From JAFGPF01 sp964500415 (GTDB taxonomy: Bacteria > Chloroflexota > Dehalococcoidia > Dehalococcoidales > RBG-16-60-22), in assembly GCA_964500415.1 (NCBI GenBank), contig CAZCOB010000043.1, forward strand, positions 1 through 18,966: 18,966 bases of DNA, in the 5' to 3' direction. The notes under the pieces were generated by a model that saw only the letters and a program-made list of their open reading frames with translations, was not told where the DNA came from and did not search any database. This document shows, one piece after another, positions 7,389 through 15,516 of this stretch (positions are counted from its first letter, which is position 1; every line of letters starts with the position of its first letter). The translations under genes were made by a program, and so were the position numbers.

Positions 7389-7653
7389 ATTTATACCTAT
7401 GAGATTATAACTGGTATCGTTCTAGGGGGGCAGGCCAGTTGCTCTTAAAGGTGAATTTATATAGAATATAGCCGGTGAACTCGGCCTTCACTTATAGTGG
7501 GGCCTAGACTTTTAATCTACTTAGCCGATTAACTACTACAGCCCATAAGGCTGAGCGCTAGACAATCAGGCGTATGACGATACTCGCTATCTTCAGGAAT
7601 ATTAGGTGTGTCGACGGAAGCCGAGTCATGGCTTGACGAGATAAGGAGAAGAA
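7386..7653. other. Gene-free stretch between insertion block and molybdopterin enzyme
   Basis: No convincing gene is seen in these 268 bases. A possible promoter (TTGCTC at 7439-7444, 17 bases, TAGAAT at 7462-7467) would leave a leader of about 190 bases ahead of the next gene. A short hairpin, GTGAA/TTCAC, lies shortly after it at about 7475-7491. The -10 matches well and the -35 poorly, so the promoter call is weak. Confidence 0.25.
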
Positions 7654-10332
7654 ATGAGAGAGGGAAGCTCCTTCGGGGAACGGAAAAACGTTAGTCAGAA
7701 AGCCGGGGAGGAAAAGTCATTCATAAAGGGCCTTAGCCTGATGGGTTTCAATCGCGACGGAAATTTATCTGTGGTAGATGTCAGGAAGGGGAAAATAGTA
7801 AGAATCAGGCCGTTTCGTTTTGATTGGAAATACGATAAGAAGAAGTTAAATCTCTGGAAAATGGAGGCACGCGGGCAGGTATTTGAACCGGGTTTAAAAA
7901 CGCTAATACCTCCTTTCGGCTTAGCCTATAAAAAACGGGTTTATTCCCCCAACCGGATTCTCTATCCGTTAAAGAGGATTGACTGGGACCCTGATGGCGA
8001 CAGAAATGTAGAAAACAGGGGGAAGAGCGGCTACGTGAGAATCTCCTGGGACGAGGCCGTGGAAATAATAGCAAATGAGCTAAAGAGAGTAAAGGAAGAA
8101 TACGGGACAGAAGCCGTGCTTTCTCAATCGGACGGACACGGGGAGGGAAAGAGTATACATATGGCTCATGGCTGCTCCAATAAACTGCTGGCACTGCTAG
8201 GGGGCTATACCCTGCAGATGAGAAACCCGGACAGCTGGGAGGGATGGGCCTGGGGGGCCAAGCATGTCTGGGGAATGGAACCCGTAGGGGAAATGGGACC
8301 ATCCGCCAACCTGATACCGGATATTGCCGAGAATGCCGAACTGCTCCTATTTTGGGGATGCGACCCGGAAACAACGCCCTGGGGATTCAACGGGCAGATG
8401 GCGAGTCGTGTCTGCTACTGGTTCACGGAACTTGGCATAAAGTGCGTATATATCTGCCCGGAACTGAACTACGGAGCGGCTGTTCACGCCGATAAGTGGA
8501 TTCCAATCAGGCCGAACACCGACGCCGCCCTGCAACTGGGTATAGCCTATGTCTGGATTACCGAAGGGACGTATGACAGGGAGTACGTTGCCACACACAC
8601 ATTTGGCTTTGAGGAGTTTGAGGAATATGTCCTGGGGAAAGAGGAGGGGATTCCCAAGACACCGCAATGGGCTGCCGAGAAAACGGGCATCCCGGCCAGG
8701 ACAATCAAGGCGCTGGCAAGAGCCTGGGCGGCCGGACGGACGTCAATAGCGCACGGCAACGGCGGCCCCGTTATGAGAAGTGCTTATTCCACTGAAACTG
8801 CCAGACTCGAGGTTCTGCTGTTAGCGATGCAGGGACTGGGCAAACCGGGGGTTCACCAGGTTAAGATGCTTGAATGGGGGCTATCAGCCATTTGGAACCA
8901 TAAGCGAAGTCCGATGCCGGTAGGTGAGGTGCTTCCCGATATGGTCAGATATGCCTATACCATATCGGACGTTGGGAGTATCCGGGCTTCCGCTGTTGAG
9001 GCAGATGAACCAGGACGGTCTGAACTTGACAAATTGATAACGCCGGTAAAGATTAATCCCAAACAGTTCATTCCCAAGGACCTCATCCACGATGCCATTC
9101 TCAATCCGCCCATAAGCTGGTACGGTAATTCCACCTTTCCCGGCACGGTCGAAGACCAGTTTGTGAAATACACGTACCCCGCCCAGGGTTGCTCCGAAGT
9201 ACATATGATATGGACCGATACGCCCTGCTGGATTACCTGCTGGAACGACAGCAATTCCTTCATAAAGGCCCTCAGGAGTCCGAAGATAGAGTTCATCCTG
9301 GCCCAGCACCCGTGGCTGGAAAACGATTGTCAATTCGCCGATTTAATCCTGCCGGTCAATACTAAATTTGAAGAACAGGATATTACTTTAGACATAGAAA
9401 ACGGGCAATTATACACCCTCGTGCGCGGTGAGAAATGTATTCTACCGGTAGGAGAATCAAGAAGTGACTATGAGATAGTCTGCATGATAGCCGAGAAACT
9501 CGGTCTACTGGAGAAATACACCGGGGGCAAGACCGTTGAGGAAATGATAAAAATCAGCTTTGAAAATTCGGGTGTGCAGGACATGATTAGCTACAAAGAG
9601 TTTGAAGAAAAGGGGTATTTTGTCATCCCTACTGACCCGGAATGGAAGAAATATCCGGTAGGTTTACGAGAGTTCCACGACGACCCCGAGAACAACCCTT
9701 TGAAGACCCCCTCTGGTAAAATAGAGTTCTATTCCCAGAATTTAGCCAAGCACTTCCCAGATGATAAGGAGAGGCCGCCGGTGCCGCACTGGATTGAGAA
9801 GGGGGAGAGCCATGATGAAAGGCTCTCCAGTGAGAGAGCAAGGAAGTATCCCCTTCTTATCATGTCCAACCACGGAAGATGGAGAGTACATGCCCAGTGC
9901 GATGATATTACCTGGACAAGGGAAATGCTGACCTGCAAGGTCGAGGGGCCGGATGGCTACAAGTATGAGCCATTATGGATTAATCCCACGGATGCAGCGG
10001 CAAGGGGCATCAAAAATGGCGACGTTGTTAAAGTATATAACGAAAGAGGGACTGTGCTAGGTGGCGCTTATATAACCGAGAGGATGATGCCCGGCGTCGT
10101 TTATATGGACCACGGAGCCAGGTATGACCCCATAGTGCCTGGAGAGCTTGACAGGGGCGGGGCAATCAACACGATAACTCCCCACAATGTAACCTCCAGA
10201 AATGCCACGGGTATGGTTGTCAGCAGCTTCCTTGTTGAAGTTGAAAGCGTTAATTTAGATGAGTTGAGAAAGAAATATCCCGGGGCATTCAGGAGACCGT
10301 ATCACGCGGATGCCGGCCTGCGTATGAAGTGA
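7654..10332 (+). CDS. Molybdopterin oxidoreductase, pyrogallol-phloroglucinol transhydroxylase large-subunit type
   Basis: An 892-residue bis-MGD enzyme of the DMSO reductase family. It has no N-terminal Cys motif for a 4Fe-4S cluster and no Tat signal, as in the transhydroxylase alpha subunit of Pelobacter acidigallici, which moves hydroxyl groups between polyhydroxybenzenes in the cytoplasm. Many stretches recall that protein: EARGQVFEP (71-79), NPDSWEGWAWG (191-201), HTFGFEEFEEYVLGKEEG, PVGESRSDYEI, ARGIKNGDVVKVYNERG, and DRGGAINTITP near the end. In transhydroxylase the Ser of NPDS ligates the metal and the preceding Asp is catalytic; these are Ser194 and Asp193 here. His162 may match its active-site His. 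The catalytic Tyr region is not clearly conserved. ATG 7654 follows AAGGAG (7642-7647). No iron-sulfur beta subunit lies next to it. Family confidence is high; the substrate is unknown. Confidence 0.88.
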   Translation: MREGSSFGERKNVSQKAGEEKSFIKGLSLMGFNRDGNLSVVDVRKGKIVRIRPFRFDWKYDKKKLNLWKMEARGQVFEPGLKTLIPPFGLAYKKRVYSPNRILYPLKRIDWDPDGDRNVENRGKSGYVRISWDEAVEIIANELKRVKEEYGTEAVLSQSDGHGEGKSIHMAHGCSNKLLALLGGYTLQMRNPDSWEGWAWGAKHVWGMEPVGEMGPSANLIPDIAENAELLLFWGCDPETTPWGFNGQMASRVCYWFTELGIKCVYICPELNYGAAVHADKWIPIRPNTDAALQLGIAYVWITEGTYDREYVATHTFGFEEFEEYVLGKEEGIPKTPQWAAEKTGIPARTIKALARAWAAGRTSIAHGNGGPVMRSAYSTETARLEVLLLAMQGLGKPGVHQVKMLEWGLSAIWNHKRSPMPVGEVLPDMVRYAYTISDVGSIRASAVEADEPGRSELDKLITPVKINPKQFIPKDLIHDAILNPPISWYGNSTFPGTVEDQFVKYTYPAQGCSEVHMIWTDTPCWITCWNDSNSFIKALRSPKIEFILAQHPWLENDCQFADLILPVNTKFEEQDITLDIENGQLYTLVRGEKCILPVGESRSDYEIVCMIAEKLGLLEKYTGGKTVEEMIKISFENSGVQDMISYKEFEEKGYFVIPTDPEWKKYPVGLREFHDDPENNPLKTPSGKIEFYSQNLAKHFPDDKERPPVPHWIEKGESHDERLSSERARKYPLLIMSNHGRWRVHAQCDDITWTREMLTCKVEGPDGYKYEPLWINPTDAAARGIKNGDVVKVYNERGTVLGGAYITERMMPGVVYMDHGARYDPIVPGELDRGGAINTITPHNVTSRNATGMVVSSFLVEVESVNLDELRKKYPGAFRRPYHADAGLRMK

Positions 10333-10711
10333 GTATTAAGCAGGAAGTTTTCCCACGATTTGGACTTCCAATTTCGATAAATACATCGATATTGATAAGC
10401 AGATTTTTAAAGCTAATTTTGCACCGGTTGCGGCATTATAATCGATATACGAGTTATTTGAGCATCTCTAAATAGCTTACCCCCGTACCCTACCGTTTGA
10501 CAAAAAGTAGCGCATCTATTAATATCTAGCCGAAGTATGTCAATATTATGATTTAATCTGGTTATATAATATTCTTTAATATTTATTACATAGCATTACG
10601 CAATTAGAATAAAATCGACCAGAACTAATAAAGGCAACAGGAGGTGATAGAATGGGATGATGTAAACGACATACATTAGTCGGAGATTTTTCGCTTTTAG
10701 AGGAGGCTACA
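10333..10711. other. Intergenic region ahead of the Liv importer genes
   Basis: These 379 AT-rich bases hold no credible gene. An imperfect hairpin (GGAAGT 10343-10348 with ACTTCC 10364-10369, long loop) follows the upstream stop but lacks a proper T-tract. Two promoter-like sites are visible: TTGACA at 10497 with TAATAT at 10520, and a perfect TATAAT at 10565 with a poor -35. A GGAGGTGAT at about 10640 looks like a ribosome-binding site, but the frame after it ends within two codons. Confidence 0.4.
10497..10525 (+). promoter_or_regulatory. Candidate sigma-70 promoter for livK operon
   Basis: A consensus TTGACA (10497-10502) is followed after 17 bases by TAATAT (10520-10525, four of six matches). 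It points to the binding-protein gene, leaving a leader of about 180 bases. The AT-rich context makes chance matches likely. Confidence 0.35.
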
Positions 10712-11971
10712 GTGAAAAAAAGAGTATTACTAATCTGCAGCATTATCTTAATTACGGCCATAGTCTCACTAACAGTCGGCAGCTGTGCGGAACCGGAACC
10801 AGCGCCGGCACCTGCACCCGCCCCGGCACCGAAACCTTCACCTGCACCCGCTGAAGCCAAGACCTTATCCATCGGCCTGCCTTTAGGGCTATCGGGCTTT
10901 TTCTCCGTACGTGAAGTCCCGGACCTGAATCAAGCCCAGATTTGTGCGGACATAATTAATGAGCAGGGCGGGATTACGGTTAACGGTCAGAAATACATGG
11001 TTGAGCTCGTCGCGGAAGACACCAAGAGCACCATGGACGGCGTCACCGCCGCCCTTAACAAACTGGTCTACGACAAGGAAATCGACTTCATTATCGGTCC
11101 GACTGCGTTCTTTGCCGGGGCGGCGGGAACAGTATGCGAACCGAACAAGGTACTACGCTTCATCACCTGGTGCGTGAACACCCCTGGTGAAGTGGACGAG
11201 AGCACACCCTACGCATTCCTGGCCGGCAACGGGAGTATAATGAATTCCCTTGCTGTCATCAAGTATTTCAGGGAAAACTATCCCGATGTGAAGAAGCTAG
11301 CCTTAGTCTCCCCGGATGACGGAGGTCCTCAAAACCTGCTTCCTAAAATTAGTAAAATACTGGCGGGAGAGGGAATGTCCATCGTCGGCGACCCCGTTCT
11401 CTATCCCAACGAGATGGTCGACTTCAGCCCTATCGTGGCGAAACTGAACGCCATTGAGGAAGCCGATGCCACATTCATGATGAATGGCCTGGTCCCGCAC
11501 ATCGGCGCCATCGTTAAAGGCCTGCGAGAGTCGGGCAACTACAAGCCCTACGGAGGCTCTTTGCCGGCGCGCATCAGCCAGGTCATGACCATTACCGGTG
11601 CGGACGCGCTGAAAGACGTATTCACCATCGGCCTTACACCCGACGACCCGAATATGCCGCCCCTGGCCAAAGAAATTATCAACAGGGTTGTGGAACAGTA
11701 CGGGGCCGATTACCAGCTGGAGATGACGGCTCCCAACTGCCTGTGGGTCCTCAAAGAGGCCATCGAATCGTGCCAGAGCCTCGACCCGACCGTGGTAAAA
11801 GAAGAGCTGGAGAAAATGGGTGAAGTGGAAACCATCTGGGGACCGGCGAAGATATGCGGCGAGGAAACCTTCGGCATTAAGCATGTCGTGGCCTCGCCCC
11901 AGACGGTACAAATATGCAAGGACGGCGTGGAGACTTCCACCGGCTGGATAGACCTCGGCATTATCCCCTAA
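10712..11971 (+). CDS. livK: Branched-chain amino acid-type ABC transporter substrate-binding lipoprotein (LivK-like)
   Basis: A 419-residue extracytoplasmic receptor. The N-terminus is a lipoprotein signal (Lys-Lys-Arg, hydrophobic core, lipobox VGSC) with Cys25 as the lipidated residue, followed by an Ala-Pro linker at about residues 28-47 that holds the domain away from the membrane. From about residue 50 it is a type I periplasmic-binding fold (Peripla_BP_6): LSIGLPLGLSG, IINEQGGITVNGQKY and DFIIGPTAFFAGA are typical. GTG 10712 has AGGAGG at 10701-10706. It heads a K-H-M-G-F gene set on the same strand. This family also binds aromatic acids, amides and urea, so the ligand is open. A strong hairpin separates it from livH. 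Confidence 0.92.
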   Translation: MKKRVLLICSIILITAIVSLTVGSCAEPEPAPAPAPAPAPKPSPAPAEAKTLSIGLPLGLSGFFSVREVPDLNQAQICADIINEQGGITVNGQKYMVELVAEDTKSTMDGVTAALNKLVYDKEIDFIIGPTAFFAGAAGTVCEPNKVLRFITWCVNTPGEVDESTPYAFLAGNGSIMNSLAVIKYFRENYPDVKKLALVSPDDGGPQNLLPKISKILAGEGMSIVGDPVLYPNEMVDFSPIVAKLNAIEEADATFMMNGLVPHIGAIVKGLRESGNYKPYGGSLPARISQVMTITGADALKDVFTIGLTPDDPNMPPLAKEIINRVVEQYGADYQLEMTAPNCLWVLKEAIESCQSLDPTVVKEELEKMGEVETIWGPAKICGEETFGIKHVVASPQTVQICKDGVETSTGWIDLGIIP

Positions 11972-11996
11972 TATACGACCTTATTCTGTAATACGA

Positions 11997-12030
11997 CCGG
12001 GGTGGGGGGAGATATAACCCCCTGCCCCGG
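11997..12030 (+). terminator. Strong intercistronic hairpin between livK and livH
   Basis: CCGGGGTGGGGGG at 11997-12009 pairs with CCCCCTGCCCCGG ending at 12030, with one two-base mismatch and an eight-base loop. There is no T-tract after it, so it is more likely an attenuator or an mRNA-stabilising 3' end. It would favour surplus binding protein over permease, a common pattern in ABC importer operons. Confidence 0.45.
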
Positions 12031-12078
12031 TATAGGTTTGCACAAGCTGGCTCAGGCATCAGAAGGAAATAGCGCTTT

Positions 12079-12942
12079 ATGGAACTGATAACAGCAACGC
12101 TGACCAATTTGTTGATACTATCTTCAATGTACATATTGGCAGCGCTGGGTTTCGCTTTTCTTTTCAGCATGCTGGGGATACTTAATCTGGCCCACGGCGT
12201 CATTTACATGCTGGGCGGTTACATCGGTCTGTCGCTTATCATGGTACTGGGTATAAACCAGTGGCTGGCCCTGCTGCTGACCACGCTGATAGTGGCTACA
12301 TTCGGCATCTTCCTGGAGAAGTACTGTTTCCGCCCCTTCGTGGGAGATTTCAACCGCATCATAATGGTATGCGTGGTTATCACGGTGGTTCTGCAGACCA
12401 GCGTTAACATTATCGCCGGGACCCAGATATTATCCCTGCCGCCGTTTGCCGAGGGCGTTTTAAGATTCGGACCCGCCTCGGTCAGCTACGAGAGAATCGT
12501 TACCTTCGCCATCGGCGCCGTTCTCCTCCTGGCAATGACCTGGTTCGTAAACAAGACGAAATGGGGCCAGCAGATGCAGGCTATCTCGCAGGACCTGGAA
12601 GGCGCTTACCTGCAGGGCATCAACGTCCACCGCGTCTCCGCCCTCGCCACTTTCATGGGTTGCGGCCTGGCGGCGATAGCCGGGTGCCTGATGGGGGCTT
12701 ACCTGGCCTTGGGGCCGTTCATGGGCGATTTCATGCTGGTAAAAGTCCTCATGGTGACGATTGTCGCCGGGGTAGGGAGTCTTAGCGGCATTTTCATCGC
12801 CGGCCTCATCCTCGGCAGCCTGGATTCCATATTACCCCTGCTGGTAAGCGGGGCGGCCAGCGATGCCACCGCCGTGGGCATACTCGTCGTCCTCTTGCTC
12901 ATCAGGCCCCAGGGGTTCTTCGGCCACGAAATAGAAATGTAA
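12079..12942 (+). CDS. livH: ABC transporter permease, LivH family
   Basis: A 287-residue inner-membrane subunit of the Liv-type importer. It shows about eight hydrophobic segments, starting at residues 9-30. The stretch ILNLAHGVIYMLGGYIG is characteristic of LivH, as is the cytoplasmic coupling loop MQAISQDLEGAYLQGINVHRV followed by AAIAGCLMGAYLAL. The C-terminal LLIRPQGFFG is also family-typical. ATG 12079 follows a GAAGGA about 11 bases upstream. It lies 107 bases after livK, with a hairpin in the gap, and 16 bases before livM. Confidence 0.92.
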   Translation: MELITATLTNLLILSSMYILAALGFAFLFSMLGILNLAHGVIYMLGGYIGLSLIMVLGINQWLALLLTTLIVATFGIFLEKYCFRPFVGDFNRIIMVCVVITVVLQTSVNIIAGTQILSLPPFAEGVLRFGPASVSYERIVTFAIGAVLLLAMTWFVNKTKWGQQMQAISQDLEGAYLQGINVHRVSALATFMGCGLAAIAGCLMGAYLALGPFMGDFMLVKVLMVTIVAGVGSLSGIFIAGLILGSLDSILPLLVSGAASDATAVGILVVLLLIRPQGFFGHEIEM

Positions 12943-12958
12943 GAAAGGCATATTCATA

Positions 12959-13948
12959 TTGGATAGCCGTTTTGCCATCAAGGATAGAAAGGCACTGCTC
13001 AGACCGGGTGTTTACGTCGGGCTGGCGGTTATTGTCGCTTTGCTCCCGCTATTATTCAGCTCTCCCTACGTATTGCATATCCTTATCCTTACTTTCATAT
13101 ATACCATTGCCGCGGTAAGCTTTCGCACTATAGTCATATCGGGCCAGTTCCCCCTTGCCCATGCCGCTTTCATGGGTCTCGGGGCTTACCTGTCCGCCAT
13201 GGGGGCAAAATGGCTCGGCATGTCCCCCTGGCTTACCGTTCCGCTATCTGCCTTGGTGACGGCAAGCATCGGCATGCTGATAGGATATCCTTTTTCCAGG
13301 CTTAGGGCGCTGTACTACGCCATGGGCAGCCTGTTCTTCGGGATAGGGATAATTCAGGTAATCTACGCGGGGGGAAGCTGGACCGGCGGGTACAGCGGTC
13401 TTACCGGCATTCCGGCCCTGCTTCCCGGTATCGGCTCCAAAGTTCCCTACTACTATTTCTTCCTGGGATTAGCCCTGGTCAGCATCGTAGCCCTTTACAG
13501 GATTGAGTTCTCCCGCATCGGTACAAATTTGAAAGCTATCTCCCAGTCCCATGTCGTGGCATCCAGCGTCGGCATCAGTGAAGGCGGCTACAGAATCCTG
13601 GCTGTCGGCGTGGGCTGCTTCTTTGTCGGTCTGGCCGGTGCCGGCTACGCTCATTATAATATGGTACTGTCCTGCTCCAGCTTTAACTTCATGGCCACCC
13701 TGTGGCTCGTGATGTACGTCCTCATAGGCGGTGTCAACAGCTTTGGCGGACCCATCGTCGGCACGATAATCCTGATTATCATACCGGAATATTTCCGCGA
13801 TTTGAAAATGTATTCGCCCTTTGTTACCGCCGTTATCCTCGGCATTGTTGTATACCTGATGCCCCAGGGTCTTGTCGGCCTGCCTCGGTTGGTAAGGTCG
13901 AAGTTAACGGAACGCCGAAAAATAAAAAAGGTGAGTCATGCTTCTTGA
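12959..13948 (+). CDS. livM: ABC transporter permease, LivM family
   Basis: The second membrane subunit, 329 residues, with about eight to ten hydrophobic segments. Family landmarks are VISGQFPLAHAAFMGLGAY near residue 60, the coupling loop GTNLKAISQSHVVASSVGI, and YVLIGGVNSFGGPIVGT followed by a C-terminal MPQGLVGL. TTG 12959 is the only sensible start before the first transmembrane helix; a weak AAGAAAGG lies about 10 bases ahead, and translational coupling to livH is likely. The 3' end overlaps livG by 11 bases. Confidence 0.9.
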   Translation: MDSRFAIKDRKALLRPGVYVGLAVIVALLPLLFSSPYVLHILILTFIYTIAAVSFRTIVISGQFPLAHAAFMGLGAYLSAMGAKWLGMSPWLTVPLSALVTASIGMLIGYPFSRLRALYYAMGSLFFGIGIIQVIYAGGSWTGGYSGLTGIPALLPGIGSKVPYYYFFLGLALVSIVALYRIEFSRIGTNLKAISQSHVVASSVGISEGGYRILAVGVGCFFVGLAGAGYAHYNMVLSCSSFNFMATLWLVMYVLIGGVNSFGGPIVGTIILIIIPEYFRDLKMYSPFVTAVILGIVVYLMPQGLVGLPRLVRSKLTERRKIKKVSHAS

Positions 13949-14699
13949 GATTAACGGGTTAACCAAATATTTTGGAGGCCTGGCTGCGGTTCGCGACTTC
14001 AACATGCATATCGACGATGGCGAGCTTCTGGGTCTCATCGGCCCAAACGGCGCCGGCAAGACGACGATATTCAATCTTATTACATCAATATATAAACCTA
14101 CCAGAGGAAAGATAATATTTGACGGAAATGATATCACGGGTAAAAAATCCCATGAGATTGCCCGACTGGGCATTGGCAGGACTTTCCAGTTGAACCCGCT
14201 CTTCAGTGATTTCACCGTACTGCAAAATGTTTCTACATCATTCCATCTACACCCCAAGTCCAGCTTGCTGGATATATATTTTAATACCGCCAAATACCGC
14301 CGTAATGAAGCGTATATCCTGGAACAATCCCGGGAAATTTTAAAAATGGTGGGATTGGATAAGGTTGAAAATGAGCTTGCCAAGAACCTGCCTCACGGGT
14401 ATCAAAAGATGCTTGGCATTGCCAGGGCCCTGGCGGTTAAGCCCAAATTACTGATTCTGGACGAGCCTATAGCCGGCATGAACCCCAGTGAAATCGACTT
14501 TACCCTGGATGCTACTAAGAAAATGCAACAGCAGAAAATCACCATTTTACTGGTTGAACATAACATGAAAATCCTGGATTTATGTGAGAGGGTCGTGGTT
14601 ATTGACTTCGGGCAAAAAATTGCTGAAGGACTGCCCAAAGATGTGCGGGAGAATAAAGACGTAATTAGAGCTTACTTTGGTGGTGAACGTGTTGCTTAA
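13938..14699 (+). CDS. livG: ABC transporter ATP-binding protein, LivG family
   Basis: A 253-residue ATPase of the Liv importer. Walker A is GPNGAGKT (residues 35-42), the Q-loop glutamine is Gln84 in GRTFQ, the signature region is LPHGYQKMLG (151-160), Walker B is LLILDEP (171-177), and the switch histidine is His198 in LVEHNM. The LPHG form of the signature occurs widely in the LivG group, so it is not a sign of decay. ATG 13938 overlaps the end of livM, and the 3' end overlaps livF, giving a tightly coupled cassette. Confidence 0.93.
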   Translation: MLLEINGLTKYFGGLAAVRDFNMHIDDGELLGLIGPNGAGKTTIFNLITSIYKPTRGKIIFDGNDITGKKSHEIARLGIGRTFQLNPLFSDFTVLQNVSTSFHLHPKSSLLDIYFNTAKYRRNEAYILEQSREILKMVGLDKVENELAKNLPHGYQKMLGIARALAVKPKLLILDEPIAGMNPSEIDFTLDATKKMQQQKITILLVEHNMKILDLCERVVVIDFGQKIAEGLPKDVRENKDVIRAYFGGERVA

Positions 14700-15396
14700 A
14701 GTTGAAAATATTACGGTGCACTACGGAAAATCCATAGCGATAGAAGACGTCTCGCTGGAAGTTGCCGAAGGGTCTGTGGTTAGCATTATCGGCGCCAATG
14801 GAGCCGGTAAAAGCACTATTTTGAGAGCTTTATCCGGCCTGGTGCCGTTAACCTCTGGGGAAATCCGTTTTATGAGCAATAAGATAAACGGGAAAACCGC
14901 GACCGAAATCGTGGCGATGAACATCGTTCATATTCCCGAAGGCAGGCATCTTTTCCCCTATTTGAGCGTCTTGAGTAATCTCAAGCTTGGCGCCAGTCTG
15001 CGTAAAGATAGAGTCGGCATCAATAATGATCTGGAAGGGGTCTACAAGCTTTTTCCTATATTACGGGACAGGCGTAATCAGAAGGCAGGGACTTTAAGCG
15101 GGGGAGAACAACAGATGCTGGCTATCGCTCGCGGCTTGATGGCTAAACCCAAACTTCTGCTGATGGATGAGCCTTCAATAGGTCTGGCTCCGATAGTGAT
15201 TGAACAACTGGGTGAGGTTATCAAGGATATCAACAAGAGGGGGGTTAGCGTTCTTCTGGTAGAGCAGAATGTCCATCTGGCCCTCGGGGTAGCCAGCACG
15301 GGTTATGCGTTACAGGTTGGTAGAGTCGTTCTCCAGGGAGATATCGCTACGATGAGGTCCAGCGATATTGTAAAAATAGCTTACCTCGGTGGATGA
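14689..15396 (+). CDS. livF: ABC transporter ATP-binding protein, LivF family
   Basis: The second ATPase of the importer, 235 residues from the chosen start. Walker A is GANGAGKS (35-42), the signature is LSGGEQQ (136-142), Walker B is LLLMDEP (156-162), and the H-loop sits in the segment ending LVEQNV, where Gln replaces the usual His before Asn as is common in LivF proteins. GTG 14689 gives the family-like N-terminus (M)LLKVENITVHYG and has GGTGG at 14679-14683; TTG 14677 and GTG 14680 are possible alternatives upstream. The gene overlaps livG by 11 bases and ends the transporter set. Confidence 0.92.
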   Translation: MLLKVENITVHYGKSIAIEDVSLEVAEGSVVSIIGANGAGKSTILRALSGLVPLTSGEIRFMSNKINGKTATEIVAMNIVHIPEGRHLFPYLSVLSNLKLGASLRKDRVGINNDLEGVYKLFPILRDRRNQKAGTLSGGEQQMLAIARGLMAKPKLLLMDEPSIGLAPIVIEQLGEVIKDINKRGVSVLLVEQNVHLALGVASTGYALQVGRVVLQGDIATMRSSDIVKIAYLGG

Positions 15397-15516
15397 TTTT
15401 TTTAAGATTCGCGCGATTACGTTTCGATATCCGACCTGATTCATTCACAAATACCGGTTCGCCGGGTGTATTATGTTAAGATAAATTGGCGATTCAGTAA
15501 ATACGAGGAGGTAATA

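Noticed and set aside
7654..10332. Formate dehydrogenase or nitrate reductase assignment for the molybdopterin enzyme
   Set aside because: There is no N-terminal Cys motif, no Cys or selenocysteine metal ligand and no Tat signal; the NPDSWEGW context fits the transhydroxylase type.
10343..10369. Intrinsic terminator after the molybdopterin enzyme
   Set aside because: The stem is only six pairs with a fifteen-base loop, and there is no clear T-run after it.
10796..10860. Repetitive GCACCxGC tract as a possible regulatory repeat
   Set aside because: It encodes the Ala-Pro linker of the binding lipoprotein, a usual feature in such proteins.
11303..11911. A 202-codon minus-strand frame within livK
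   Set aside because: It is a shadow frame of a GC-rich coding region; the plus-strand protein has clear family motifs and a lipobox.
14388..14417. Degenerate ABC signature in LivG (LPHGYQKML)
   Set aside because: LPHG-type signatures are common in the LivG group, and all other ATPase motifs are intact.
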